Origin: Candidatus Acetothermia bacterium
GTDB lineage: Bacteria > Bipolaricaulota > Bipolaricaulia > RBG-16-55-9 > DRXL01
Assembly (NCBI GenBank): GCA_028275205.1
Contig: JAPWVB010000001.1
Coordinates: 1-38,557 of the forward strand
Direction of reading: 5' to 3'
Length of the DNA stretch: 38,557 bases
The notes under the pieces were generated by a model. It was not told the origin of the DNA. It saw nothing but the letters and a program-made list of their open reading frames with translations, and searched no databases. Of the stretch, positions 30,679-38,557 are shown piece after piece; the stretch's first letter is position 1; every line of letters begins with the position of its first letter. The position numbers were made by a program, and so were the translations under genes.

Positions 30679-31750
30679 ATGTTGCAAGAACTTCGCGATC
30701 GGTTGAACCAGATCGCTGATCGTCTTTGACTTAGCAGTTCTCGAAGCCGAACTCAAGAGCCTCGAAGACCAGATGGCTGCGCCGGGCTTCTGGGAGGACA
30801 AGCAGCGAGCAAAGCTCGTCTCTCAGCAAGTTGAGCAGAAGCGCCGGATTTTGCAGAAATACAAAGCGCTGGAGACCCAGCTCGACGACTTAGAAGTCCT
30901 AGAAGAGCTGGGCAAGTCTGAGGGCGACCCCTCCGTGGAGCGCGAGGTGCAGTTGGGCGCTCAAGAGCTCTCCAAGCGCTTAGAAGCCCTAGAGCTGGAA
31001 GCGTTTCTCAACGAGCCCTACGATCCCAACGACTGTTACTTGAGCATTCAAGCGGGGGCCGGAGGCACTGACGCTCAAGATTGGGCCGAGATGCTCTTGC
31101 GCATGTATCTGCGCTATGTAGAGCGTCGGGGGTGGCGGGCGAGCATCATCGAAGTCAGCCCTGGGGAAGTCGCGGGGATCAAGAGCGCGACGGTTGAAGT
31201 CTTGGGGCCCTATGCGTACGGGTATTTGAAGGCCGAGCGCGGCGTCCATCGCTTAGTCCGAATCTCCCCGTTCGATGCCAACGCGCGACGGCATACATCG
31301 TTCGCTGCCGTGACGGTCATTCCCAAGGTCGAGGATGTGGATATCGAGATTCGCCCTGAAGATCTGAAGATTGACACGTTCCGGGCCGGGGGAGCCGGCG
31401 GGCAGTATGTCAACAAGACTGAGTCAGCCGTACGAATTACGCATCTGCCCACGGGGATTGTGGTGACGTGTCAGCGGGAGCGCAGCCAGCAGCAGAATAA
31501 AGAGATCGCGTTAGAGCTGCTTGCGGCGCGGCTATACGAGCTGAAGCTGCGCGAGAGAGAGCAAGAGATCGCAAAAGTGCGCGGGGAGTTGCGCGCGATC
31601 GAGTGGGGCAGCCAGATTCGCTCCTATGTCTTGCAGCCCTATCAGTTAGTGAAAGACCATCGCACGGAGATCGAAGTGGGCAACGTCCAAGCAGTCTTGG
31701 ACGGCGAGCTCGATCTGTTTATTGAGGGGTATCTCAAGCGAAGAAGATGA
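30679..31750 (+). CDS. prfB: peptide chain release factor 2, made by +1 frameshift
   Basis: RF2 reads UGA and UAA and releases the finished protein. The ATG at 30679 has a strong ribosome site (AAGGAGGA). Sixteen codons later the frame meets an in-frame TGA in CTT TGA C (30724-30730). Slipping +1 on CTT gives CTT-GAC and continues in the long frame, so the product joins 30679-30726 with 30728-31750, 356 aa. This is the known prfB autoregulation: low RF2 lets ribosomes pause at UGA and shift. Domain marks are the SPF stop-recognition tripeptide (196-198) in RISPFDANARR and the GGQ motif (240-242) in GGAGGQYVNKTESAVR. No G-rich Shine-Dalgarno-like stimulator is visible before the shift site. 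Confidence 0.96.
30724..30730 (+). other. programmed +1 frameshift site of prfB
   Basis: CTT TGA C at codons 16-17 is identical to the slippery heptamer of E. coli prfB. The reading frame before it starts at 30679 and the frame after it (from 30728) codes for RF2. The six bases at the place of the E. coli AGGGGG stimulator read GCTGAT here. Confidence 0.92.
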
Positions 31751-31757
31751 TTACACC

Positions 31758-32543
31758 TTGATCGCGGTGATATTATTCTTCGCGGCCATCGCCATCGGTT
31801 GGGTGGCGAGCATGGTCGGGGTCGGCGGCGGGATTTTTATGGTCCCACTTCTTGTCTTTTTGAACCTCGTCGGCTCAACCCAAGAAGCTGTCGGCACGAG
31901 CTTAGCTGCGATCGTCTTCAACTCGATCTCCAGCACGATCGCCTACTCCCGCCAAAAGAAGATTGATTATAAATTCGCGTTGGCATTGCTCCCCGCAGCG
32001 CTGGTGGGCGCATGGCTTGGAGCGTTTCTCACAAAGTTCATCTCAAGCGAGGAGTTAGCTATTGCGTTCGGGGTCTTACTGCTCTACGTCTCTGGGCTGA
32101 TGCTCGCGGGGAAAGAACCCAAAGAGCTGGGCTTGCTGCTCCGACGTGGGCTGGATCCACACGGCAATCCCACACCCCTGCTTGGCGCTCTTGTCGGCTT
32201 GGTCGCGGGAGTCGCGGCAGGGTTCTTCGGGATCGGCGGGGGGATCGTGATGGTCCCCGCGATGAATATCTTTCTGGGTGTCGAGATCGTCAGCGCCGTA
32301 GCCACGAGTCTTTTCGTCATGGGGCCGTCGTCGCTCATCGCCGCGATCACGCACTTCTTTCAAGGCAATCTCCATATAGATTTAGCGATCCCGTTGGCGC
32401 TGGGGATTATCATCGGCGCACAGTTGGGAGCGTGGAGCACGGCGAAAGTCTCAAAAGTCTTTCTGCGACGGCTCTTTGGAGTGGTGCTGCTCTACTCAGC
32501 GATCAATATGATTTGGAAGGGTGCGCAAGGTTTGATATCTTAA
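31758..32543 (+). CDS. TauE/SafE family membrane transport protein
   Basis: About 261 aa, predicted inner-membrane protein with about eight helices and the family's internal repeat: GWVASMVGVGGGIFMVPLLVF near the N-terminus and GVAAGFFGIGGGIVMVPAMNIF in the second half. The linker after helix 4 is charged (KEPKELGLLLRRG). The family is linked to export or uptake of sulfonates, sulfite and other small anions, and the substrate here is unknown. The frame is open from 31722, but that would overlap the prfB end by 29 nt. TTG at 31758 or GTG at 31767 begins directly at the first helix, so the start is uncertain. cmk begins 4 nt after its stop. Confidence 0.85.
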   Translation: MIAVILFFAAIAIGWVASMVGVGGGIFMVPLLVFLNLVGSTQEAVGTSLAAIVFNSISSTIAYSRQKKIDYKFALALLPAALVGAWLGAFLTKFISSEELAIAFGVLLLYVSGLMLAGKEPKELGLLLRRGLDPHGNPTPLLGALVGLVAGVAAGFFGIGGGIVMVPAMNIFLGVEIVSAVATSLFVMGPSSLIAAITHFFQGNLHIDLAIPLALGIIIGAQLGAWSTAKVSKVFLRRLFGVVLLYSAINMIWKGAQGLIS

Positions 32544-32547
32544 TTCT

Positions 32548-33183
32548 ATGCAGATCGCCATTGATGGCCCGGCTGGCTCCGGCAAGACGAGCGTCGCCCG
32601 CGCCTTGGCAAAACGCTTTGGATGCCTTCTCGTCAACACTGGCGCGATGTACCGCGCCGTCGCCCTGGGACTCTTCCAAGGGCTGAACTTCTCCGAGATC
32701 TCTATCGAGGTTCGACCCGACGAGCGGATCTTGCTGAACGGCCAAGATGTCACAGAACAACTCTACACCCCACAGATGGACGAGCTCGCTTCTCAAGTCG
32801 CCGCCCGCCCCGAAGTGCGCGAATTTCTCATTGCCCAGCAACGGGCGCTCGCACGCGACAGAGATGTCGTCATGGAGGGACGAGACATCGGCTCGGTCGT
32901 CCTCCCCAATGCCGACGTCAAGCTCTATCTGGACGCTTCTGTCGAGGAGCGCGCCCGCCGCCGCTGCCGCGAACGCCCCCATCAGCCGTATGCAGACGTC
33001 TTGGCACAGATGCGCGCCCGCGACGCCCGCGACGGCGTGGGCTTCGGACGGTTACAGATCACCCCCGAGACTATAGTGATTCGCACCGAGGGCCGGACCC
33101 TCGAGGACGTCATCGCTGAGGCCGTGCGAGCAGTAGAGTCGGCGTTGCAGAAGCGAGGAGCGTCTGGTAAACTAAGCGAGTGA
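32548..33183 (+). CDS. cmk: cytidylate kinase
   Basis: Phosphorylates CMP and dCMP with ATP, linking to pyrimidine salvage and phospholipid CDP intermediates. It is 211 aa. The P-loop is IDGPAGSGKTSVARALAKRF at residues 5-24, followed by LLVNTGAMYRAVALGLF (CMP-binding), DVVMEGRDIGSVVLPNADVKLYLDAS and the lid segment ERARRRCRE. Its TGA shares GTGA with the plsC start. The cmk-plsC-ispH-rpsA order is one also found in other bacteria. Confidence 0.96.
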   Translation: MQIAIDGPAGSGKTSVARALAKRFGCLLVNTGAMYRAVALGLFQGLNFSEISIEVRPDERILLNGQDVTEQLYTPQMDELASQVAARPEVREFLIAQQRALARDRDVVMEGRDIGSVVLPNADVKLYLDASVEERARRRCRERPHQPYADVLAQMRARDARDGVGFGRLQITPETIVIRTEGRTLEDVIAEAVRAVESALQKRGASGKLSE

Positions 33184-33845
33184 ACGCGGCCGAAGCCATC
33201 AAGGGGTTCTTCTATTGGCTGCTGGCCCCGGTCTTGGGCGCGATCGTGCGGGTCCTGTTCCGGCTGCGGGTGCGCGGCTGGGAGAACCTCCCCCAACAGG
33301 GTGGATTTCTTCTCGTAGCGCGCCATCGCAGCTACTGGGATATCCCGCTGCTTATTACTGTGCTGGGCCACCGGCACCGTATCTACTTTGTCGCGCGCAA
33401 GACGCTGCTTCATGAGAACCCCTTCCTGGCCTTCTGGGTGCGCCACTACGCGATCACGATCGATCGCGAACACTTCCAAGTGGAGGACTTGCGCAAAGTG
33501 CTCGAAGCCATCAGATCTGGCAAGATCGTGGGGATCTTCCCCGAGGGGACGACGCAGAAGCCCCAGCGAGCCCATCCCGGAGTTATTCGCTTTGCTGAGC
33601 GCACCGGCAGCGAATTCGTCGCCGTGCGCTTCGAGGCCCGCGGACCCTATCCCCCACAGTATCCCTTCCGCTGGCCTCAAATCACGGCGTACATCAGCAC
33701 GCCGTTCAGCTTGCGAGATTTGGAGTTCGACCTTGGGGAGGTCTCCGATCGTCACGAGCGCTATCAAAAGCTCGCTGATCTGTTGATGGAGCGCATAGAT
33801 CGAGCTGGGCTGGAGCGCTCCCCAGCCCTCCAGGAGAGCCTATGA
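33180..33845 (+). CDS. plsC: 1-acyl-sn-glycerol-3-phosphate acyltransferase
   Basis: Adds the second acyl chain to make phosphatidic acid at the inner face of the membrane. It is 221 aa. The catalytic HX4D box is His49...Asp54 in ARHRSYWDIPLL (usually NHxSxxD, here RHRSYWD). The glycerophosphate-binding FPEGTTQKPQRAHPGVIRFAERTG follows. The N-terminus has a hydrophobic anchor (FFYWLLAPVLGAIVRVLF). Start GTG at 33180 overlaps the cmk stop by 4 nt and its own TGA overlaps the ispH ATG (ATGA). PlsY, the enzyme for the preceding acylation, is encoded 3 kb downstream. Confidence 0.93.
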   Translation: MNAAEAIKGFFYWLLAPVLGAIVRVLFRLRVRGWENLPQQGGFLLVARHRSYWDIPLLITVLGHRHRIYFVARKTLLHENPFLAFWVRHYAITIDREHFQVEDLRKVLEAIRSGKIVGIFPEGTTQKPQRAHPGVIRFAERTGSEFVAVRFEARGPYPPQYPFRWPQITAYISTPFSLRDLEFDLGEVSDRHERYQKLADLLMERIDRAGLERSPALQESL

Positions 33846-34753
33846 TCGCTACAGAAAGACCGATTATCGAGATTGCGCGCAGCGCCGGGTGGTGCTTTGG
33901 CGTGGAGCGCATCGTAGAGATAGCTGAAAAGCTATTAAACGAGACGCACGACGGCCCGGTCTACTGTCTGGGGGAGCTCATCCATAATCCTCAAGAGGTC
34001 GCGCGGCTGCGCGCCAAGGGCATGATCTTTGTGAAGTCTCACGAGGAGTTGCCCCCCGTGGAGCCAGGACAGAAGCGCAAAGTCTTGATTCGCGCTCACG
34101 GAGTCGCGCCCGCGGTCAAGCGCGCCCTCCAACAGAAGGGCTACGAGATTTACGACGGGACGTGTCCGCTGGTGACGATCCCACAAAAGTTCGCGCGCGA
34201 GCTTGCGGAGCAAGGGTACAGGGTAGTGATCATGGGGCACATCGAGCACCCAGAGATCCAGGGGATCTTGGGGCATCTAGAGGGGCTCAACGCGCGAGTG
34301 GACGTGATCACCGGCCCGGAAGAAGTAGAAAAGCTCGAGCTGAAGGCGTCGGATCGGGTGGGGCTCATCTCGCAGACGACCCATCCGTACGAAAAATTTG
34401 CTCAGCTCATCGGGCGGGTGCTCGAGCATTGCTTGGAGGTCCGGGCATATAATACAATATGTCAAGCGACCTTCGAGCGCCAAGAGGCGATCCGGGAGCT
34501 GGCTCAGCGCTGCGACGTCGTCATCGTGATTGGCGGGCGCAATAGCTCCAATACGTGCCGTCTGGCCGAGATCGCGCAAGAGCATACGACGTGCTATCAT
34601 ATTGAGGACGCATCCGAACTGAAAGGAGAGTGGTTCTGGGGGAAGAAGCGCATAGGGATCTCCGCGGGGGCATCCACCCCCACATGGGCTATCGTGGCTG
34701 TCCAATCGGCCATCGAGCAGTTGATCAGCAAATCCTTTCAAGCAAGCGGGTGA
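33842..34753 (+). CDS. ispH: 4-hydroxy-3-methylbut-2-enyl diphosphate reductase
   Basis: IspH (LytB) makes IPP and DMAPP in the last step of the MEP isoprenoid pathway with a [4Fe-4S] cluster. It is 303 aa. The three cluster cysteines are Cys18 (SAGWCFGVERIVE), Cys108 (DGTCPLVT) and Cys207 (NTICQATFERQEA). Substrate-binding motifs include IRAHGVAPAV, GHIEHPEIQGILGH, VIGGRNSSNT and GISAGASTPTW. It overlaps plsC by 4 nt and lies 6 nt before rpsA. In some Clostridia IspH and S1 are fused, and here they are separate neighbours. Confidence 0.96.
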   Translation: MIATERPIIEIARSAGWCFGVERIVEIAEKLLNETHDGPVYCLGELIHNPQEVARLRAKGMIFVKSHEELPPVEPGQKRKVLIRAHGVAPAVKRALQQKGYEIYDGTCPLVTIPQKFARELAEQGYRVVIMGHIEHPEIQGILGHLEGLNARVDVITGPEEVEKLELKASDRVGLISQTTHPYEKFAQLIGRVLEHCLEVRAYNTICQATFERQEAIRELAQRCDVVIVIGGRNSSNTCRLAEIAQEHTTCYHIEDASELKGEWFWGKKRIGISAGASTPTWAIVAVQSAIEQLISKSFQASG

Positions 34754-34759
34754 TCGAGC

Positions 34760-36463
34760 ATGTCCGAGGAACTCAAAGAGACAACTGAGCCATCTCAGAT
34801 GGAAGCACTCTTGGACGATCAAGACGTGCTGACGTATTCGCGCGGGGACATCCTGCGTGGGCGCGTGGTCCAGGTCAACGATCAGGGTGTACTCGTTGAT
34901 ATCGGCTACAAATCCGAGGCGCTGATGAAGCCCACGGAGTTGGCGCCCTTCCACAAGGCGCCGCTCCAGCCCGGAGACGAGATCGAGGTGCTCATCACGT
35001 ATATTGATGAAGAGGAGGGCACAATCCACGTCTCCGAGAAGGCCGCGCTCTACGAGAAGCGCATCAGCGAGCTGGAGCGGGCGTATCGGAATCGGCTGCC
35101 CATCACGGGCACCATCGAAGACGAGGTCAAGGACGCGGGGTATCACGTCAATCTCTTAAAATCGGGGATTCGTGCGTTCCTGCCCGGCTCCCACCTGGGG
35201 GATGACCTTCCCCCCAACATCGAGGAGCTGCGCGGCAAGGAAGTGCCGTTCATTATCTTGGAGCTGGACCGGCGCGAGCGCAACCTCGTCGTCTCTCACC
35301 GGGAGTACTTAAAAGAACTGGAGCGCCAGCGCAAGGAAGAGCTCTTCAACAAGCTCCAACCCGGCCAGGTCATCGAGGGCACAATCAAGAGCATTGTGGA
35401 CTTCGGGATCTTTGTGGATGTCGGGGGCTTCGAGGGGCTGGTCCATCGCTCGGAGATCAGTTGGAAGGATATCCCCGTGGTGCCGCCCAACACCTACAAA
35501 GTTGGGGACAAGATCACGGTCAAGGTCCTGGGCGTCGACCGTCAGAAGGAGCGCATCTCGCTCTCGATCAAACAGCTCCGCCCTGACCCGTGGATCGGGT
35601 TAAAGCAGCGCTACCCAGCGGGCACCAAGACCACCGGGACAGTCGTCAGCTTGACAGACTTTGGGGCGTTCGTGCGCATCGAGGAGGACGTTGAGGGCCT
35701 GGTGCACATCTCGGAGCTCTCGTGGGGCTACCCAGAGCATCCCAAGGAAGTCGTCAAGGTCGGCCAGCAAGTGGAAGTCGTCGTGCTCGACGTCAACGAA
35801 CAAGAGCGACGGGTGAGCCTCTCGATGAAGCGCACCCAGCCCGACCCCTGGGAGAAGATCGAAGAGAAATATCCTGAGGGCAGTATCGTCAAGGGGCGGG
35901 TGACCAAGCTCGCCGACTTTGGTGCGTTTGTCTACTTAGAAGAGGGCGTCGAGGCGCTCTTGCACATCTCCGAGATGAGCTGGGACAAGGTGAACAAGCC
36001 CAGCGACGTCGTCAAGGAGGGGCAAGAGATCACGGCGAAAGTCATTAAGTCTGATGCGAGCAAGCGCAAGATTCGCCTCAGCCTCAAGGAGCTCCAGGAA
36101 GACCCCTGGCACAAGTTCTTAGAGAACTATTCCGTGGGGAGCATCGTCGAGGGTCCGATCACGCAGCTCAAAGAATTTGGCGCGTTCATGAAGATCACCG
36201 AGGACGTGGAGGGGCTCATTCACGTCTCGGAGATCACGGATGAGCGCATCTCGACCCCCGCGGATGTCCTGCAGGTGGGCCAGGTAGTCAAAGCGCGCAT
36301 CATCGGGATCAACGAAGAGAAGCGCCAGGTACGGCTCTCTATGCGCAACCTCCACCGTCAAGAGCACCTGCTCACCAGCGATGCCGGGCGTGAAGGGATC
36401 ACCATGGGGGAGCGCGTGAAGGGCCTCAAAGAGCTCCTCAAAGAGTCCGAGAGCTCCTCGTAA
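34760..36463 (+). CDS. rpsA: 30S ribosomal protein S1 (six S1 domains)
   Basis: A 567-aa S1 protein that binds mRNA on the 30S subunit. I count six S1 domains, as in E. coli: starts at about GDILRGRVVQVNDQGV (residue 30), LPITGTIEDEV (113), GQVIEGTIKSIVDFGIFVD (199), GTKTTGTVVSLTDFGAFVR (288), GSIVKGRVTKLADFGAFVY (374) and GSIVEGPITQLKEFGAFMK (461). Domains 3-6 carry the strongest RNA-binding pattern (DFGAFV, GLVHISELSW). The tail after residue 540 is short and charged. Full S1 is notable beside several predicted leaderless mRNAs, which are generally thought not to need S1. Confidence 0.95.
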   Translation: MSEELKETTEPSQMEALLDDQDVLTYSRGDILRGRVVQVNDQGVLVDIGYKSEALMKPTELAPFHKAPLQPGDEIEVLITYIDEEEGTIHVSEKAALYEKRISELERAYRNRLPITGTIEDEVKDAGYHVNLLKSGIRAFLPGSHLGDDLPPNIEELRGKEVPFIILELDRRERNLVVSHREYLKELERQRKEELFNKLQPGQVIEGTIKSIVDFGIFVDVGGFEGLVHRSEISWKDIPVVPPNTYKVGDKITVKVLGVDRQKERISLSIKQLRPDPWIGLKQRYPAGTKTTGTVVSLTDFGAFVRIEEDVEGLVHISELSWGYPEHPKEVVKVGQQVEVVVLDVNEQERRVSLSMKRTQPDPWEKIEEKYPEGSIVKGRVTKLADFGAFVYLEEGVEALLHISEMSWDKVNKPSDVVKEGQEITAKVIKSDASKRKIRLSLKELQEDPWHKFLENYSVGSIVEGPITQLKEFGAFMKITEDVEGLIHVSEITDERISTPADVLQVGQVVKARIIGINEEKRQVRLSMRNLHRQEHLLTSDAGREGITMGERVKGLKELLKESESSS

Positions 36464-36466
36464 GCT

Positions 36467-37045
36467 ATGGACTGGCAGGCCCTGGGGGCAGCCGTGAGCT
36501 GCTATCTGATCGGCTCTCTGCCCTTCAGCTATGTTGTTGCGCGCCTGAAGAATATAGATATTCGTCAGCACGGCAGCGGCAACGTCGGGGCGACCAACGT
36601 CACGCGCGTGGTGGGCGTGGGCTATGGGGCTCTTGCTCTCGTTGGGGACGTGGGCAAGGGAGTTGTCGCGGCGTGGGTGGCTAGTCTATTGAATGCCCCT
36701 CTGTGGCTTTCGGGCTTGGCGGTCGTCGGGCACAATTGGAGTATTTTTTTGAAATTCACGGGGGGCAAAGGGGTAGCCACGACGCTCGGGCTTTTACTTT
36801 TCTTCTCCTGGCCAGCGCTCTTGATGACCGTTGGCGTATGGGCCGTGACGGTCTTACTGACGCGCTATGTCGCGGTCGGTTCGATGATCGCGTTGCTCTC
36901 AGCCCCAGGGGCGCTGTATATCTTTGCCGGGCCTCCTGAGTTGATTGGGCTCTTTGGCGCCTTGGGGGTGTTAGCAGTCTGGCAGCACCGCAGCAACATC
37001 GAGCGCATCCTCCAGGGCAGAGAGGGCCGAGTCTTCAAGAGATGA
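36467..37045 (+). CDS. plsY: acyl-phosphate:glycerol-3-phosphate acyltransferase
   Basis: PlsY transfers the acyl group from acyl-phosphate to glycerol-3-phosphate, starting phospholipid synthesis. It is 192 aa and integral to the inner membrane with about five helices. The three cytoplasmic motifs are SLPFSYVVARL ... IRQHGSGNVGATNVTRVVG, KFTGGKGVATTLG and, near the C-terminus, AVWQHRSNIERILQGRE. It follows rpsA after 3 nt and ends 1 nt before the convergent asnS, with no room for a terminator between them. Confidence 0.95.
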   Translation: MDWQALGAAVSCYLIGSLPFSYVVARLKNIDIRQHGSGNVGATNVTRVVGVGYGALALVGDVGKGVVAAWVASLLNAPLWLSGLAVVGHNWSIFLKFTGGKGVATTLGLLLFFSWPALLMTVGVWAVTVLLTRYVAVGSMIALLSAPGALYIFAGPPELIGLFGALGVLAVWQHRSNIERILQGREGRVFKR

Positions 37046-37046
37046 C

Positions 37047-38366
37047 TCACGGCTTGAGGCGATAGAGCATCCTGGGGAAGGGGATAGCTTCGCGTAAGTG
37101 TTCGATCCCCGTGATCCATGCGGTCAGACGCTCAACTCCCAACCCAAACCCCGAATGCGGCACGCCTCCGTACTTTCGCAAGTCAATGTACCATTGATAG
37201 GGCTCTTCGGGCAGCCCAAACTCTTTCAAGCGCTGCCTCAAGAGAGCGATATCTGAAATGCGCTGGCTCCCCCCGATGATCTCCCCATAGCCTTCGGGAG
37301 CGATGAGATCTGCCGCCAAGACTAATTCTGGATTATCGGGCTTGGGCTCCATATAGAACGCTTTCATCTTCGCTGGGAAGAACTCAACGAAGACCGGGCG
37401 CCCAAAGTGCTGTCCCAGCGCCTCTTCGTGCGGCGCGCCAAAGTCATCCCCCCAACTGAGCTTTTCTACTTCTCCAGAGGCGATCTTCTCTTTGAGAAGA
37501 TCGTTGATGATCTCGAGCGATTCAGCATACGTGATACGAGCGAACGGCTCTTGAAGGGCTTTTTCTAGGGCTTCAGTCTGACGGCCAAGCTCCTTGAGTT
37601 CGCGGGCACGCCTATCCAGACAGCGCCCGATCACGTACTTTACTAACTCTTCTTGGAGCTTCATATTCTGCTCATGGTCGAGGAAGGCGACTTCAGCCTC
37701 GGCCATCCAGAATTCTGTCAAGTGTTTTCGGGTCTTCGATCTTTCTGCGCGGAACGCCGGACCGATCCAATAGACCTTGCCCAAGGCCATCGCCGTCGCT
37801 TCGAGATAGAGCTGCCCGCTCTGGGAGAGATACGCCTTTTCGTCGAAATAATTGACTTCAAAGAGCGTGGTGGTGCCCTCGCACGCTGAGGGCGTCAGAA
37901 TGGGCGACTCCGTGGCGATAAACCCCCGCTCGTTGAAGAAGTCTCGAATAGATTGCATCACTTCGTGGCGCACGCGCAGGATCGCCGCCTGTCGGGGTGA
38001 GCGGATCCACAAGTGCCGATGGTCTAACAGAAAGGCTGGTCCGTGCTCTTTCAAGTCAATGGGATATTTCTCCTCGACCCGCTGAACGATCTCAATATCT
38101 TTGATTTGCAGCTCGTAGCCGCCGGGGGCGCGCTGATCCTCACGCACCGTGCCCCAAACTTTCAGAGATGATTCGTGCGTGAGCTTGAGGGCTTTCTCGA
38201 AGGCCTCTCCCTCGGCCTTGGTGACGACTCCTTGGATGACCCCCGTCCCGTCCCGAATGAGCAAAAACTGAATCTTGCCGGACTCGCGACGATTATACAA
38301 CCAGCCGCAGATGAGCACTTCCTGCCCGACTTTCTGCGCGACATCTTCGATATATGTCTGCTCCAT
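37047..38366 (-). CDS. asnS: asparagine--tRNA ligase
   Basis: Charges tRNA-Asn with asparagine. It is 439 aa with the class IIb layout: an N-terminal OB-fold anticodon-binding domain (GQEVLICGWLYNRRESGKIQFLLIRDG), motif 1 (HEVMQSIRDFFNERGFIATESPILT), CEGTTTLFEVNYFDEKAYLSQ, motif 2 (GPAFRAERSKTRKHLTEFWMAEAE) and motif 3 (GVPHSGFGLGVERLTAWI). The strings SACEGTTTLFEV and FPAKMKAFYM point to AsnRS rather than AspRS. It starts 2 nt after the stop of the inositol-monophosphatase gene and is probably in one transcript with it. Confidence 0.94.
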   Translation of the reverse strand: MEQTYIEDVAQKVGQEVLICGWLYNRRESGKIQFLLIRDGTGVIQGVVTKAEGEAFEKALKLTHESSLKVWGTVREDQRAPGGYELQIKDIEIVQRVEEKYPIDLKEHGPAFLLDHRHLWIRSPRQAAILRVRHEVMQSIRDFFNERGFIATESPILTPSACEGTTTLFEVNYFDEKAYLSQSGQLYLEATAMALGKVYWIGPAFRAERSKTRKHLTEFWMAEAEVAFLDHEQNMKLQEELVKYVIGRCLDRRARELKELGRQTEALEKALQEPFARITYAESLEIINDLLKEKIASGEVEKLSWGDDFGAPHEEALGQHFGRPVFVEFFPAKMKAFYMEPKPDNPELVLAADLIAPEGYGEIIGGSQRISDIALLRQRLKEFGLPEEPYQWYIDLRKYGGVPHSGFGLGVERLTAWITGIEHLREAIPFPRMLYRLKP

Positions 38367-38368
38367 AG

Positions 38369-38557
38369 CTACTCACGCTCGCCTTGTAAGATTTTGATCA
38401 TCTGCGCATGAATCTTCCCGTTGCTCGCCAAGACTTCGCCACTGGAGAGATCGAGCTTATTCCCTCTCAAGTCTGTCACTGTCCCCCCGGCCTCGCGCAC
38501 GATGAGGGCGGCTGCGGCCATGTCCCAGGGTTTCAAGTCCAATTCCCAGTAGCCGTC
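38369..38557 (-). CDS. inositol monophosphatase family protein, C-terminal part (runs off the window)
   Basis: The last 62 codons of a gene whose start lies beyond the window. The translated end contains LDLKPWDMAAAALIVREAGG, the second signature of the inositol monophosphatase/FBPase superfamily (the Asp of PWD is a metal ligand), followed by TVTDLRGNKLDLSSGEVLASN. Family members dephosphorylate inositol-1-phosphate, fructose-1,6-bisphosphate or similar substrates, and the part seen does not decide. asnS starts 2 nt downstream of the TAG stop. Confidence 0.9.
   Translation of the reverse strand, partial: DGYWELDLKPWDMAAAALIVREAGGTVTDLRGNKLDLSSGEVLASNGKIHAQMIKILQGERE

Noticed and set aside
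30727..30729. TGA read as an amino acid (recoding or different genetic code)
   Set aside because: TGA ends many other genes here (pyrD, trmD, rpsP, cmk), and the site matches the known prfB frameshift.
34277..35146. Minus-strand frame across the ispH-rpsA junction
   Set aside because: Both plus-strand genes are certain, and the frame spans two of them with no own ribosome site.

Overview
The window looks like chromosome from an uncultivated, deep-branching bacterium with a two-membrane envelope. It is moderately to strongly GC-rich by eye, tightly packed, and full of 1-11 nt stop/start overlaps. The order trmD - SPOUT methyltransferase - rplS - lepB resembles Thermotoga as I recall it, and cmk-plsC-ispH-rpsA resembles Firmicutes and Thermotogae. 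A candidate outer-membrane beta-barrel protein and secreted DUF11/SdrB-type proteins suggest a diderm. Candidatus Bipolaricaulota (Acetothermia/OP1) is my best guess. It rests on gene order and style only, with no database search.

Layout. 35-1641 (minus): pyrE, cutA and a methyltransferase gene. 1753-4599: an exported penicillin-acylase-family hydrolase with its own promoter and a strong intrinsic terminator. 4723-13574 is the accessory part. It holds a SARP/BTAD-type ATPase regulator, then a gap of about 390 bp with tandem 11-bp repeats placed as in SARP-controlled promoters and a multi-hairpin repeat element, then two large secreted protein genes (a CARDB-like protein and a LamG-GEVED-SdrB-DUF11 protein). 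13758-14402 is a histidine phosphatase gene whose 3' end overlaps pyrC. 14366-20931 (minus) is a long housekeeping run: ffh, rpsP, KH protein, trmD, SPOUT methyltransferase, rplS, lepB, pyrD, pyrC. rimM is missing from it.

21068-28619 (plus): a CNNM/CorC transporter-like gene, an M1-peptidase/beta-barrel fusion, pheT and panC. 28616-30632 (minus): a small hypothetical gene, hom and rsmI. 30679-37045 (plus): prfB with a programmed +1 frameshift, a TauE/SafE permease gene, cmk, plsC, ispH, rpsA and plsY. 37047-38557 (minus): asnS and the 3' end of an inositol-monophosphatase gene that runs off the window.

Functionally the core covers pyrimidine synthesis (pyrE, pyrC, class 1A pyrD), protein export and translation (ffh, lepB, rpsP, rplS, rpsA, prfB, pheT, asnS, rsmI, trmD), phospholipid synthesis (plsC, plsY), isoprenoids (ispH) and pantothenate (panC). 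The most interesting points are four genes whose -10 box lies 6-10 nt from the start codon (leaderless mRNAs: pyrE, pyrD, rsmI, the phosphatase), the candidate SARP operator in front of the secreted-protein genes, a prfB frameshift site with no visible Shine-Dalgarno-like stimulator, and a perfect palindrome over the ffh promoter. No tRNA, rRNA, CRISPR array or complete insertion sequence was seen.
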